A stretch of DNA of 64,000 bases from Luidia sarsii. Taxonomy: Eukaryota; Echinodermata; Asteroidea; Paxillosida; Luidiidae. Position numbers and translations under genes: made by a program. The notes beneath the pieces were generated by a model, which was given only the letters and a program-made list of their open reading frames with translations, was not told the origin of the DNA and did no database searches. Numbering within the stretch: the first letter of the stretch is position 1; each line of letters starts with the position of its first letter. The DNA is taken from the NCBI GenBank assembly GCA_949987565.1, contig OX465107.1:7503772-7567771 (forward strand). The letters run 5' to 3'. Shown in pieces: positions 51,401-62,249 of this stretch.

Positions 51401-54400
51401 AACTGTACCATTCAGGTATGGCCGGGGTGCTACTGCTATAGTAAGCGGGACGACAAAAATATCTGACAATAGATCGTCACAAAAGAATCAAAATAAAAAG
51501 GATTCTAAAAAGCCTACATGTTTTGTAAAGATGGATTTTTAAGCAGCTAGGTCCAACCTAAACGAGAATATTATCGGAGCTTATAATTGTATAAAGTCGC
51601 ACCCCTCTCATTCCTAATAGAATAGTCCATGCTGTTGAGATATCATGATGTGGGCTCGGTGTGCCAAAACCTTCTCATCAGTTCTCGTCCAAAAAATTGA
51701 GAATAACTTGAAAAACATTCACGTTCGTAGGCCTACCTGAAAAAAGGAATAAAGTTTGCGACATTTTTGTGCTGTATCGTGAAGTAGTAGCTCATTTTGC
51801 TGTTAAGCTTTCTCCTTTCGGGGCATGGTTACGACTTTGAAAAGGCACCCGCGAACACGAAAACCTTTGACAGCTCTATGATTCTACTTTCGCACGCAAC
51901 CCAAGTTACCCAACCACGTGCTGCATGCTGCGCAATCTATCTATTGTGCAACGCAAATCGCTCCCAACTACCATTGGTACCCGTTGTTTGGTACAGCCAG
52001 CGATGTCCAAGATTACTGGTACCCGCAGACTAAAAGTTCGTTGACATGAAACTGTCCCGATCGAACGCGCTGGACATGTACATGGACATGTACATGTACA
52101 TGTACAGTACATGTACAGTACATGTGTACGTGTACATGTACACCCATACACAGTACGTACAGTTGTGCACAGAATGCGCAATGTTTAGCTGACAGTGCGC
52201 ACGGTACATGTTAACAGTGAAGCTTCCGTGTGTGCTGAATTATATTTCATGCGCGCTGTGCTTACGGCCGTGCGGCGGCCGGCAGTCCGATCTGCCCAAC
52301 TATCCATCGGCCAAAAGGGCATGACGGCAATGTGCTAAAAGGGCACGGCAATTTGTTGCCGTGAAAATCCTCCAAATTTTAGGGCACCGCGGCAATTGGT
52401 GAGGGCACGACGGCAATTGCCGTCGTTGCCGTCGTGAATTTCCTGCCCTGGGTATATAGCCTGTCAGGTACTGTCTGTGCAGTGCTGTGTTTGGGAGGAT
52501 AAGGGCCATACACCACGACATACCACAGTGTGGTTTTTGTGGTATCCTGTGGTGTGGTATGTGAGCCTGCACCCCTGGGGGCTCTGTGGTAAACTGTGGT
52601 ATACAGTACGTGTCCTGTGCGGGAGGCGAAAAAAGCGTTAGGGTTAAGACAGTTCACTAAAGAGAACCAGTTTGGGGGTCCTGCCCTCTGCACATGACCA
52701 GTGCATTTTCAATGAGAACCACTTGAGCCACTCAGACAGAGCCCTGGATGCCGAGCAGGGGGGATAAGGCTCTATGCAGCTCTGTTGTATGGCGGTACAT
52801 AGGGATCTACAAGGGTCTAGAACATTCCAAAAAAGCAATCCTGTGAAGGTTTTAGCTCTAATGGTAATCTGAGAAAGTAGAAAAATGGCCTAAAAAAACA
52901 TCACGGTTAACGCACCATTCTGTAGTGTAAGAAATAGTTATTACTCACGAGGAATAAACTAATTGTTGATGTTTGAGTGAAGATCTCTCAAAAAGTACAG
53001 CATCCCAGACCGGAAGATTTTAACATGGGGATTCTTTCATGACAATCTATAAACTGTGTGAATTGAGCCGCGTCCGCACTGGACTTAAAATGGGTAAACT
53101 AACCGAGCAAATGGGTAAATTGACCATTTTAAGTCCAGTGCGGACAGCCAGAAAGTTTTCCTCCCAGGTAACTTACCCGACTCCAGTGGGTAGTTTAACC
53201 GACCAACTTCTGCCCGGTTAAATTGACCAGGTCAGTTTAACCGAGCCGAAAAGTCCAATCCGGACACGACGTCTCGGTAAACGACTCGGTAAAAAACCAC
53301 ATCCGGCGCCCCGCATTGCCAGAGGCCCTAAATACCACGTGACGTGCCATGGTCCCAATACAACAATGTTGTTTACTTTTCGAGCAGGGTCGACGTGTCG
53401 TAGTTTTATGGTATTTACATCCGGTGAAAGGTCACCACCATAGCGCCCTCTTGCGTTTATACGCGCCAGTCGGTTAGTTTTACTGCGTCGTCTCGGTTAG
53501 TTTACCCGAGTCGAAAGTCCAAGTGCGGACGCCGGGAAGATTTACCCATTGGAATGTTACCCACGGGCTCGGTAAAAAATAAGTCCAGTGCGGACGCGGC
53601 TTTAGAAGGAAATCTGTGGACATCGATGTTTCCCGATCTTCCCAATGTTGTATTGGGCCTTTTTTAAGCATCGTCGATATTGGGATTTTCAAATATCGAT
53701 ATATCAGCGAAAAATATCGATAATATCGATATGTCGATTTTTTTCACGCGTACTAATTGGATTATGAAATAAAACTCGTAGTGTTACTTTCAAAGGGGGG
53801 ATGCGTGATAACTCTTGAAAAACTATACATAAGTTTTGATGTTCACAACCACAACGAGCTCATTATTTAGCGTTCCTTTCTTGCTGGGGGACGTTCGTAG
53901 TCGTGAACCCCAAACACGACGGGTGTGTAAGCAGCGACCAGTGTAAGAGGAACAAAGTGCGTAATACAATGAGGTTGGTTCTTGACCCAATTGAATGCAG
54001 TTAACGTTTCAGTCATGGTTATCAATGTGAAAATAAAAAACACATTATTTGCGCCTAAAATACTCCTCAAGTAATGCAACTAGTAAGATTGTATTTTGTT
54101 TTGACTAATCAACCCTAAAAATCCAGATTTGAACTTTCACACGTGGTTTATAATGGCAATCTTTATTTTAGCCAAATTTATGCTAATGAATGCGCAGTCC
54201 CGAGGTGATCTGTACGTTGTGCGCAGGCATGAAAAAGGTCACCTGCTCAGAGATTCTCTGAAAGAAAAATAAGCATTTTTGCTTTATCGGGGTTAAGTTT
54301 GCTCCGGTGCGATGTTACGATGGAGCCAGCAACAACGTTCGACTTCTTATTTATTTACGAAACGGACAGCGCGCGGCGCTTGCTGTTGCACTCACAATAA

Positions 54401-56285
54401 AAAAAAAACGCACGCTCCGCAGCGTGTGCAGTGCACTGCACACTACACTGCACTGCTGTACGCAGTGTACGGTACAAATACTGTACAACGATTCCACGGA
54501 GCTCTACACTGTACATCGGAGCTGTTACGAGGTTGCAAGGTTGCGTGCACGAGGTTGCGTGCAGAAGGTTGCGTGCACGAGGTTGCCGGTATGGCGCCCG
54601 TCTAACCTATTAAGTGTAGCCAACTGGGGGAACCAGTCTACAACTCAGATCCACGCGCTGTATAAATCTAGCACGCTCTGCTGTAGTGAGCGTTTCATCA
54701 CGTACATGTATAGTATCCTGAATTCTAACGGCATCGATATATCGAAAATTTCGATATTTTCGATATATCGAAAATTTTGATATTTTCGATATATCGAGAA
54801 TTTCGATATTTTCGATATATCGAAATGAGTAAAAAATAAATATCGGCGATATCGATATCAAAATGATATCGATATATCGAAAATATCAATATATCGACGG
54901 TGCTTAGCCTTTTTAAGTGGGTGCTGGACTGAGCCCCTTGGACATTGGGCAAACAGAAACCATGGGGGTCTATGGTCTGACTATCTGCCTGCATATTAAT
55001 ACCAGACAGTGATAACTTGCATTGTGCCACCTGAATTCAAAGCCTGTTTTTACTTGACTAAGGGTGACCCAAAGCTCCGAGATCCGTTTGGCAACCTATG
55101 ACGATAATATACATAGTGGCCACGCTATTCTGGCAAATTCAAAGGAAAAAATGGCTTGTAGCACTAGCACTATAAGATTGTGCTTTCATAGTAGGAACTA
55201 TCATATGCCTGCTATGAAAGCTCATGTAATCTTTCATCTGGTGGTCGACTGGTCGTTTTTTTTCCCCCTTGGCATGCATTTAAGAGCAACTACTGCTGAA
55301 GCAACAGCCACAGTCTGAAGACCTAGCCATTAAAATCTATCTGATGTTATTGATGTCAGTGAATGGTTGGGACTCATTAGTTTGGGTCTAACTTGATTCA
55401 GGGCACGAATGTCAGTGAGACACTCCCAACCATGGCTAGGTTGTCTTTGGGCGTAGTTTGTGTGCCAGCGCATCAAGTGCACCGCATCTTTATTTTGAAG
55501 AACAGGAAGAGTCACGCTCTGATCTCTCATCTTTCAGATGCCAGCAGCGAAGTGGACGCAAAATGATCACGACAGTCGAGGGCATCTCGGCTCTGTATTC
55601 CAAGCACCGCATCGTCAAGAAAATGAAAAAGGTGGGTGCCTCGAGTCCAGTCATGGTGGCTATGGTCTCGTGCCATGCACCTCGTTTCCCTGCATGGAAT
55701 CGGAGATATGGAGGCTTTCGGGGCTGTCCTTTGTGTCGAGACTGTATTTCAGCACTCACAGGCTCAACCTGGACTGGAAGAAGGTTACTTTATACGGCCA
55801 AAAGCGATGTTGAGACGGCACTTTTTACTCCCCCTACTGGCAAGCAGGGCCATTTGGGAATGGCTATACATTTCTTCTGAAACAATAGAGGGCTTGACAT
55901 TTTGATCCCAGCTCTTTCCTTAAAGGGCATTCTGCCTCGGATGAAAGGTCTTGCCAAGCTGGAAGTATCAGGTGGTCCTAAGTTTCGAGATCTGTAGAAT
56001 TTGCGATCATCTGCTTTGTTTTATCGCCATAGTTATTGAGAAAGTATCATTTGTGGCTTGACTCTTGTTCTAGGCATGAGCTGAGAGGTTTTGCCTATGG
56101 TGAATGTATTTTCTCTCTCTCTCTTGGGTCCTGTACAGTTTTTCAATTGCAACGGAAACGTCAACTGCGAGAAGGAGTACGGCGAGGTCATCCAGCTGCA
56201 AGGAGACCAAAGGGCCAACGTCAAACAGTTCCTTATCGGCTGCTCCCTGGCCAAAGAGTACCAGATCAAGCTCCACGGCTACTGA
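48455..56285 (+). CDS. EIF1: Translation initiation factor eIF1 (SUI1), complete four-exon gene
   Basis: Exons 48455-48497, 50182-50233, 55538-55631 and 56139-56285 (TGA) join with phases 1, 2 and 0, giving 111 residues (human eIF1 is 113). eIF1 binds the 40S subunit near the P site and enforces start-codon selection. The SUI1 fold is evident: LIHVR then QQRSGRK (loop 1, the 18S-contacting loop), ITTVEGI, the Lys-rich helix IVKKMKK, NCNGNV, YGEVIQLQGDQR, and C-terminal IKLHGY. The YGEVIQLQGDQR block is the strongest family signature. The N-terminal 30 residues (MSAEGAIENLKKAN then an acidic stretch) lack the NLxxFDPFAD-type motif seen in most animal eIF1 proteins, and the middle is more diverged than usual, so a paralogue is possible. 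Divergent from NGFR. Confidence 0.93.
48832..49763. mobile_element. 0.93-kb foldback element in eIF1 intron 1
   Basis: Termini AGTCCGAGTAACTTGGAC and its inverse GTCCAAGTTACTCGGACT. Imperfect arms of about 430 bp pair along their whole length: 'gatttcaatactggtcat', 'attctctcccgtc', 'ccaaaaggcggccat' and 'cccctcagttga' all occur in both arms in inverted order. A (TG)n-rich centre lies at 49355-49400. No transposase frame. No clear target duplication. Confidence 0.88.
50182..50233 (+). CDS. EIF1: eIF1 exon 2
   Basis: Acceptor tctctcctggcag before 50182 and donor gtgaga after 50233. It encodes an acidic segment DDFEDNAEEGSMNLIHVR (with shared boundary codons); LIHVR starts the first SUI1 beta strand. 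Confidence 0.85.
51042..52450. mobile_element. 1.4-kb non-autonomous TIR DNA transposon (hAT-like termini)
   Basis: Left end CAGGGCAGGAA and right end TTCCTGCCCTG are perfect 11-bp inverted termini. Flanks are GGTATA at 51036-51041 and 52451-52456. Subterminal motifs 'gggcac(g)acggcaat' recur on both sides ('agggcatcacggcaattt', 'gggcacgacggcaattgc'). No transposase frame. CAGGG termini with dense subterminal repeats suggest hAT, but the visible direct repeat is 6 bp, not 8, so the superfamily is uncertain. A TACATG tract lies inside (52075-52145). Confidence 0.85.
52075..52145. repeat. TACATG hexamer tract
   Basis: Alternating 'tgtacatg' palindromic hexamers inside the 51042-52450 element. 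Same motif family as 62250-62625. Confidence 0.9.
53066..53604. mobile_element. 0.54-kb MITE with GCCGCGTCCGCACTGGACTT termini
   Basis: Left terminus GCCGCGTCCGCACTGGACTT is matched by right terminus AAGTCCAGTGCGGACGCGGC. Internally 'taagtccagtgcggacagcc' and repeated 'ctcggtaaa' / 'gggtaaac' blocks form further inverted repeats. No coding capacity. Confidence 0.85.
53690..53745. repeat. ATCGATAT repeat patch
   Basis: 'aaatatcgatatatcagcg' and 'atatcgataatatcgatat' units, related to the larger tract at 54725-54900. Confidence 0.8.
54528..54592. repeat. 15-bp tandem 'gaggttgcgtgcac'
   Basis: Four near-identical units: gaggttgcaaggttgcgtgc, acgaggttgcgtgcagaagg, ttgcgtgcacgaggttgcc. Confidence 0.85.
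54725..54900. repeat. CGATATATCGAAAA palindromic tandem tract
   Basis: About 8 units of 'atatcgaaaatttcgatatt' type, self-complementary at several scales, so able to form cruciforms. Confidence 0.9.
55538..55631 (+). CDS. EIF1: eIF1 exon 3
   Basis: Acceptor gatctctcatctttcag before 55538 (phase 2) and donor gtgggt after 55631 (phase 0). It encodes CQQRSGRKMITTVEGI and the helix ending IVKKMKK. Confidence 0.92.
55885..55960. repeat. Hairpin repeat family H, diverged copy in eIF1 intron 3
   Basis: 'gggcttgacattttgatccc' and 'tgcctcggatgaaaggtctt' follow the family order with many substitutions. Confidence 0.5.
56139..56285 (+). CDS. EIF1: eIF1 exon 4 with stop
   Basis: Acceptor cttgggtcctgtacag before 56139. 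It encodes FFNCNGNVNCEKEYGEVIQL, then QGDQRANVKQFLIG and IKLHGY-stop. This is the invariant C-terminal half of eIF1. Confidence 0.96.
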   Translation, partial: FFNCNGNVNCEKEYGEVIQLQGDQRANVKQFLIGCSLAKEYQIKLHGY

Positions 56286-56750
56286 TGTGCCCGGTCCGGT
56301 CCGGGCTCGTCCAGTCTGCCAAGGTGGGTCGTCCATGCCATGGTCACACCAAGGCTGTACCGCCTCTGCCCAGCCCGAGGGAGGGGGGGCCGGGGGTGGG
56401 GTGGGGAGCGGGTTGGAGTCCAGAATGGGGACAGTTTTTTGCGGTGACACCATGCGAGTCGTCGTCTCTTTGGAGGAGGAGGAGGAGTGTGGCTCCGAGG
56501 AGGAACCGGTAACTCGACGGTTCGGGACAATGTGCGCTCTGCCCTGTCGTCAGGAGCCTGCTGTAGTCCAAAAGGTTTAAGGCGACAAGCCAAAGAGACT
56601 GGCATGGAGGAATTGGCAAGTGACTCCGAGGGCAGGCTCCTTCCTTGTACAGATATCCGGAAACCCTCCGTTTTTCTGTTCTGGTTTAGTAAATGTACAA
56701 TTTGTAAGTGTCGCAGAGAGTGTGCATCAATAAAGCCAAAGCCATGGTAT
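56286..56750 (+). other. EIF1: eIF1 3' UTR
   Basis: GC-rich non-coding sequence between the stop and the AATAAA at 56729. Open frames in it have no family match. Confidence 0.7.
56729..56734 (+). terminator. EIF1: Polyadenylation signal AATAAA for eIF1
   Basis: Canonical hexamer 444 bases after the stop codon, followed by GT/T-rich sequence (gtatggatgttcccacttgt). Further AATAAA hexamers at about 57269 and 58152 could serve longer transcripts. Confidence 0.65.
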
Positions 56751-56899
56751 GGATGTTCCCACTTGTCAACCTTTTTTTGGGGTCATACTCTGTAGAATAT
56801 GTAAAAAAAAAAAGGACATAAAGGTAATTCAAACAAGGCATTCATTTTATTGTAGATGGTTTGTAGTAATGCACTAAGCTATAAAAGCTGCATATGCTT

Positions 56900-57075
56900 C
56901 AATACGGGTGATTCACAATAGTGCGCTCGCAAGAGTTTGCAATGCGTTGGCCAATCACTATGTGCGGAATCTGTCAACTCAATGCATGTCTGGAAAGGGT
57001 CGACATATTCCGCGCGTTGCGGTTGGCCAATGCGTTGCAAACTTGAGGTCACACTATTGTGAATCGCCCGTATTG
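56900..57075. mobile_element. 176-bp palindromic MITE CAATACGGGTGATTCACAAT
   Basis: Left end CAATACGGGTGATTCACAAT pairs with right end ATTGTGAATCGCCCGTATTG. Arms of about 70 bp continue with 'gtttgcaatgcgttggccaa' against 'ttggccaatgcgttgcaaac'. The loop holds 'tcaactcaatgcatgtctgg'. No coding capacity. Confidence 0.85.
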
Positions 57076-59820
57076 TATTTTGACTTATATACAGTGCTGG
57101 GGTGGGGTAAGATAAGATTTATTCTGTGCACAAATCTTGTCATCTCTTTTCCAGTCATGTTAACTGTGTCTTCGGGAGGTTATGTGCTTTTGTGATCTGA
57201 ATTTAGATCTTTGGTAGTACAAATGCAATTTGATGATCCCTATCTTTTTGGGGAAGTCCTAGTCCTAGAATAAACCATGTATTACTCTCTGTGCTGGGAG
57301 TTCATATTTTGAAAAGATTTTTTGTGCACTAAAACGAAGAAATGTGTAATTTCAGTTTTGCTTTTGTTTCGTTTTTCTTTTTTGGTTTGTTTCCCCTGAG
57401 ACGTGTGTATGATATATCATGTTTCAATACCAAATCTGATCAGGTGTGGATTTCACAAAGCCTTATGATGTATCGTAACTCGACTTACTATGGATAACCC
57501 ATTGTAAGTTGTGATAGGTTGTGTGCATCCTTAATCGTCTTGCGAGTGGTCGTATGTGATGATGAGTTTGATGAAATCCACCACAGGCCTATGGGGATGC
57601 CATTGCTGGGGGCCATTGCACACCGACCCTTTGCCTTTGGGTTTGTACACATCGGTGGCCCCCAGCCATGGCCATTTTCCATAGAGGCCTGGGGCCAATT
57701 TCATATGCTGATGAAACCCCAAAGTTTGCTTCGGCACGATTCATAGAGTCACCTTGCCAACCCAAACTTGAGGAATAGTGAAGTGCAAGTCAGAATCACG
57801 TGGCATGACTCTGCAATGTGGGTTGTAGTCCAGTTTACACGAGGAGGACTTTTGTGAGTGGATTTTCAGCGGCTAGATGAAATTGGGCCCTAGTCAGTTT
57901 TGTCACTGGACTCAAAAGTATTGTTCTTTCTTTGGGGGAAGCCTTGTGTTTATCTTCAGCGTTTGTTGGTTTTGCGATGCCCATGTGCACTCTACAAATT
58001 CACATCAACTCAAATCTTGTTTCTTTAAGAGTGAAGCTCACCAAACAGCTTGGATGAATTGATATTATATACTAACCTCGCTGTGGTAACCAAGACCAGT
58101 CATGGTGTGCATGCTGAATAGTCTACCTGGGTCAGCAGCCGTTTGTTTTCCAATAAACGTATTATGTTATCATATTAAGCCATAAGTTTCTCTGGAGATA
58201 CATGTACGTGACTGTTCATAAAATGGCAAAAGCAAAATCCAAAACTTTAATTGATTAATTACGAACTAGGGCTCTTTCAAAAAGGGAAAGACAGGGGACA
58301 TTTACCTAGTTCATGCCCATGGTTGCTGAATTGAAAACAGCTGCCATGGTTGGTGTTAATTTAATGGTAAAACAAGAACTGGAAGATATTTTATTGAAGC
58401 ACGGTACATCTGCAAACGTGCACTGCACCGTCTCACAAGTTCACGATGTCCACAAGAGGGCGCCCTTTAAGGTAACCGTTGGACCGACAGAATGAGACGC
58501 TGGCTACAGATTCTGATACGGAATTTCGCATTATATGCGCCCATGCTTCCTGACAAGCAGACCAAGTCTTAGCATCGTGATTTTTTTTCACCGTTTCAGT
58601 CAACAAGTTTGTTTAAACAGGTATACCAGTGTCCCGTTAAACAGGCAACCCGTCCATACAGGCCGCCTAGTAAGTTATGGACAAACGTGCGGCCCGAGCG
58701 TTCCATTGATGAGAATTAATGTGCCGTGATAATGTTGCTTCCCGCTTCCACTCATGTCAGAATCGGGAGGATTTTAGCAGTCCCCCCCCCTCCTCCCCCC
58801 CCCCACTGGCCTGCGCCTTTTTCGACGTCTGACACCACCTAGTGTGTCCGATACCATATCAGGCCCGGAGCTTATCATTCACCTACTGTTTAAACCAGGC
58901 CTATGCCTCATAATTTATGTGTTCTGTCACCACCGAGGAACGCCTGTCAGAAAGGAAAAAAGAGGACAATATTCTTGACCATATTGTACTGATCGCACAG
59001 CGTATTTCGTCCCTAGAGTGGTATTAATTTATTAAACATCTCGCCGACAATGCTAAGTGCAGCTGGCGACGGTATATCCCAGCCTGAATAGCCTGGCCCA
59101 TCTTGCCGTCAAAATGGAATTCTCCCTCCCACTTTGGGGCCAGCCTTACGCCAACGTACAGTGATTGATGCGTCCGATAATGCGGTGTGCCACTTCATGC
59201 TATGAGCACTTCCATGCAAAGAAAGTTAAATGCATTACGTGTACGTGTACCAGGACTCGCCGCACATTGTTGGAGCAGTAATTTAATCATCATGGTCGCT
59301 TTACGTGAATAATGTGTTTGATTTTAAGCTTAGAAGACTACAGAAAAATAATGATAGGCCAAGGGTTCGTAATTATATGTTTATAAACATGGAAAAACAT
59401 GTGGTTGAGTATAGAACTTCGTAGATTCCGTCGACGAGAGTCTGAAATGTATTTGGCAGATAGGTGTAATTTCCAATTACCACTCCGTCAACGTCATACC
59501 AAAACAACATGAATGGATGGGCCGACCTTTTAAGTCAGATATGAAGCTATGCCTAAATCCGTCTGTTTAAAGATGTGTTGCGGTATTGATCCTACAGCTT
59601 TAGATGGGAACACAGCGAAAACTAGCGGACGCAAAATTAATCCACAAAAGGCATGGGGAGTATGCTTTATAGAACGACAGGAACTTGGGGCATAGCTCAC
59701 GCGACGTTCGCCAGACACGTTCAGAATCGTCACTTGTCCACTTAGGCCTATCACTTATCCATGTCACGTATCGATCGGTTGCTTCTATAAGAGCATGGTC
59801 TCCATTTTTGTAATTATTTT
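57076..59820. other. Non-coding region downstream of eIF1
   Basis: No exon, RNA gene or named repeat was recognised. Poly-C runs at 58782-58805. Nothing further is supported. Confidence 0.5.
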
Positions 59821-59826
59821 GGAAAT

Positions 59827-60665
59827 AACTGGTGTCCGCCAGTAGGCTCCGTGTCAAAATGACTGGTGTTCACTATGTTTGAAATAATAGAGATTCACTG
59901 GTGCCCATCATTCCTCACTATGTTTGAAATAGTAGTGATCACTGGTGCCCACCATTCCTCGCTGTAAGGTTTAAAATAGTACGGTGAACACTGGTGCCCA
60001 TCATTTCTCACTATGTTTGAAATAGTAGTTATCACTGGTGCCCACCATTCCTCGCTATAATGTTTGAAATAGTACGGTGAACACTGGTGCCCATCATTTC
60101 TCACTATGTTTGAAATAGTAGTGATCACTGGTGCCCATCATTCCTCGCTATAATGTTTGAAATATTACGGTGAACACTGGTGCCCATCATTTCTCACTAT
60201 GTTTGAAATAGTAGTGATCACTGGTGCCCACCATTCCTCGCTATAATGTTTGAAATAGTATGGTGAATACTGGTGCCCATCATTTCTCACTATGTTTGAA
60301 ATAGTAGTGATCACTGGTGCCCACCATTCCTCGCTATAATGTTTGAAATAGTACGGTGAATACTGGTGCCCATCATTTATCACTATGTTTGAAATAGTAG
60401 TGATCACTAGTGCCCATCATTCCTCGCTATAATGTTTGAAATAGTACGGTGAACACTGGTGCCCATCATTTCTCACTGTTTGAAGTAGTAGTGATCACTG
60501 GTGCCCATCATTCCAGCCAATTAATGGAGAAAGTCTAGTCTCCCCTCCCCATAATTATTGGAAACAGTAGAGATCACTGGTGTCCACCATTCCTCCCCAT
60601 TATCGTAAACTGGTAAATCGCTGGTGTCTATAACCTCTCTCCCAGTGTTTTAACGGAGGTCACTG
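59827..60665. repeat. Satellite-like array with 93-94-bp dimeric unit
   Basis: Two related half-units of about 44 and 49 bp alternate: one with 'ctatgtttgaaatagtagtg', the other with 'ctataatgtttgaaatagta' then 'cggtgaa'; both carry 'cactggtgcccatcattcct'. The 'cggtgaa' landmark falls near 59981, 60074, 60167, 60261, 60353 and 60446. Edges decay into single half-units. Because 93 is a multiple of 3, minus-strand open frames persist, but they are repeat artefacts. Confidence 0.93.
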
Positions 60666-61500
60666 GTACCTCGCAGGGAGACCAGACGAGACGGGCGCGT
60701 GCGAACGGGCGGCGCGTGAGAACGCAGGCCCGTGACGCACGGCGCGATTATACTTATAGCAGGGATCGGGAGGATCCGAAGCCGCGCCTCAGTGACGTCA
60801 TTTCACAGTCACCGGATTCGACTGTGTATTGACGGCCGGGCGCCCATACGCCGGCACCCGATAATAGCGTGGCACGTTAGTAACCCGATTCCGAGTCTCT
60901 TCAGTCGAAAATAGACCCCATCCCCTGCACCAGACAATTTTGAGAGGAAAACCCCCCAACGATAGCCAATTTGTGATGATTTACATGCAATCTCACGTAA
61001 CCCGGGGGGGGGGGGTGGCCACGAACGCCCACGTAATCCCTATTGAACACCCCCTCCCTCTAAGGATAGAGCGGACATTGAATGCAAAACGATTTTTTTA
61101 GGGACAATTAAGGAGGGAAAATAAACGGACCAAAAAAAAAACACATCTCGGACAGGCCGTGTTGCCTTTTGTGGCGGGGTGCATGTTCTTTCTAATTGGA
61201 GCTATCGTGGGCCCGTGGCACGCCGTGGTCGGGCGTTATCTGTCGCTTCACCAAGTCAGTCCCGATCACATTTCTAGTTCCCGTTACCGCAATGATCGAG
61301 AGACCCAGAATGTCATAGCTCGATTGACGGAGATCACCGCCCCGACCCCTGTCCGCGATCCCCTCTATCCAGTGCCTGGTTTAAGAGGGATACAATAATC
61401 CCACGGTGATGCCGTCCAAGAAATTGCCTCTACAACGCACAACGGATGACACCCAACAGTAACATTAAAACCAAATAATTTAATGACAGACACTGACAAG
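60666..61500. other. GC-rich non-coding stretch with a small hydrophobic open frame
   Basis: 60690-60780 is CpG-rich. At 61150-61250 a frame after 'catctcggacag' reads LPFVAGCMFFLIGAIVGPWH, a possible transmembrane segment preceded by an acceptor-like AG. No family is recognised and no partner exon was found. Confidence 0.3.
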
Positions 61501-61502
61501 GT

Positions 61503-61640
61503 TAGTATCACCATCATGTTCGTCATCAACTCCATTACCACCACCACATCATCACTACCGTCACCACCATCACCAACATCACCATCACTGTCATCCCCAC
61601 CACCACCATCACCACCATCACCACCGCCATCATCGCCTAT
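61503..61640. repeat. (CAC/CAT)n trinucleotide tract
   Basis: Runs of 'accaccatcaccaacatcac' type. The Asp/Gly-rich minus-strand frame over it is an artefact. Confidence 0.92.
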
Positions 61641-62249
61641 CAAACATGTACAATGGTACAGTACATAAAATTCCGCTTGCATTCGAACAACATTCTCGGA
61701 AGTTAACGGGATATGGACCCAGCCTGCCCACCCACACTGAAACAAAAATAGGTGTGACACTGAACAGGGCCTAATTCATTACAAATAATACGCAATGCCA
61801 GCACAAATTTCCTGCCTGTAGCTTTCTACCATATGTGACGTTGACCCTACATGGAGCCACACCATTTTGGACTGTTCCGGTACTACCGCTGGTGGCGCTG
61901 TAACCGAACTTGTTGCTTTGTCGAACGTAATGATTATTGTGATGGTACCTCTATACGTACGTACCTCCGAGCTCCATATGCTCAGGCTGTTCGATTGAAT
62001 AAATGATTTGCAAGTGAAATGTCAGCAGTGACACTGTATCAGTACTGGTGTATTGTCCAAATCCACTATTCTACTGATAACAATTTCTGAAATTCCAGGT
62101 GTATTGTATTGAATGAAAATGACGATGAACGAAGCTTTATCTTTTGTCAAAATTAATGGACGGGCTGTCAAACATTAGTCTCGGCCAACAAATGTTTTGA
62201 TCTTCTGGACGTTTTGAAGAACTTCCATATTGCCATAAAAATATTCAGT

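Larger units (their letters stand above)
50880..52615. repeat. TGTGGTATAC-rich repeat split by a transposon
   Basis: Left part (50880-51041: 'gtggtatgttgtggtataca', 'acctgcacccatgagtgcat') and right part (52451-52615: 'tgtggtatcctgtggtgtgg', 'agcctgcacccctgggggct') resemble each other and were one tract before the 1.4-kb insertion. Confidence 0.7.
50234..55537. other. eIF1 intron 2 (5.3 kb), transposon-rich
   Basis: Holds a TGTGGTATAC-rich repeat (50880-51035 and 52451-52615), the TIR transposon at 51042-52450, a MITE at 53066-53604, ATCGAT-type repeats (53690-53745 and 54725-54900) and a 'gaggttgcgtgcac' tandem (54528-54590). No other coding exon was recognised. Confidence 0.7.

Noticed and set aside
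56036..56605. Alternative open frames over eIF1 exon 4 and 3' UTR
   Set aside because: They overlap the eIF1 exon in other frames and run into GC-rich UTR; no domain.
59895..60407. Repeat protein encoded by the 93-bp array on the minus strand
   Set aside because: Open only because 93 is divisible by three; interrupted where the unit is 94 bp; no start or splice context.
59827..60665. CRISPR array
   Set aside because: The regular spacing comes from a dimeric tandem repeat; the intervening segments are themselves repeats, not unique spacers, and the DNA is from an animal.
61159..61398. Small membrane protein of 79 residues
   Set aside because: One hydrophobic stretch after an AG is not enough; no family, no conserved motif and no partner exon.
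61365..61760. Asp/Gly-rich minus-strand open frame
   Set aside because: Produced by the CAC/CAT trinucleotide tract.
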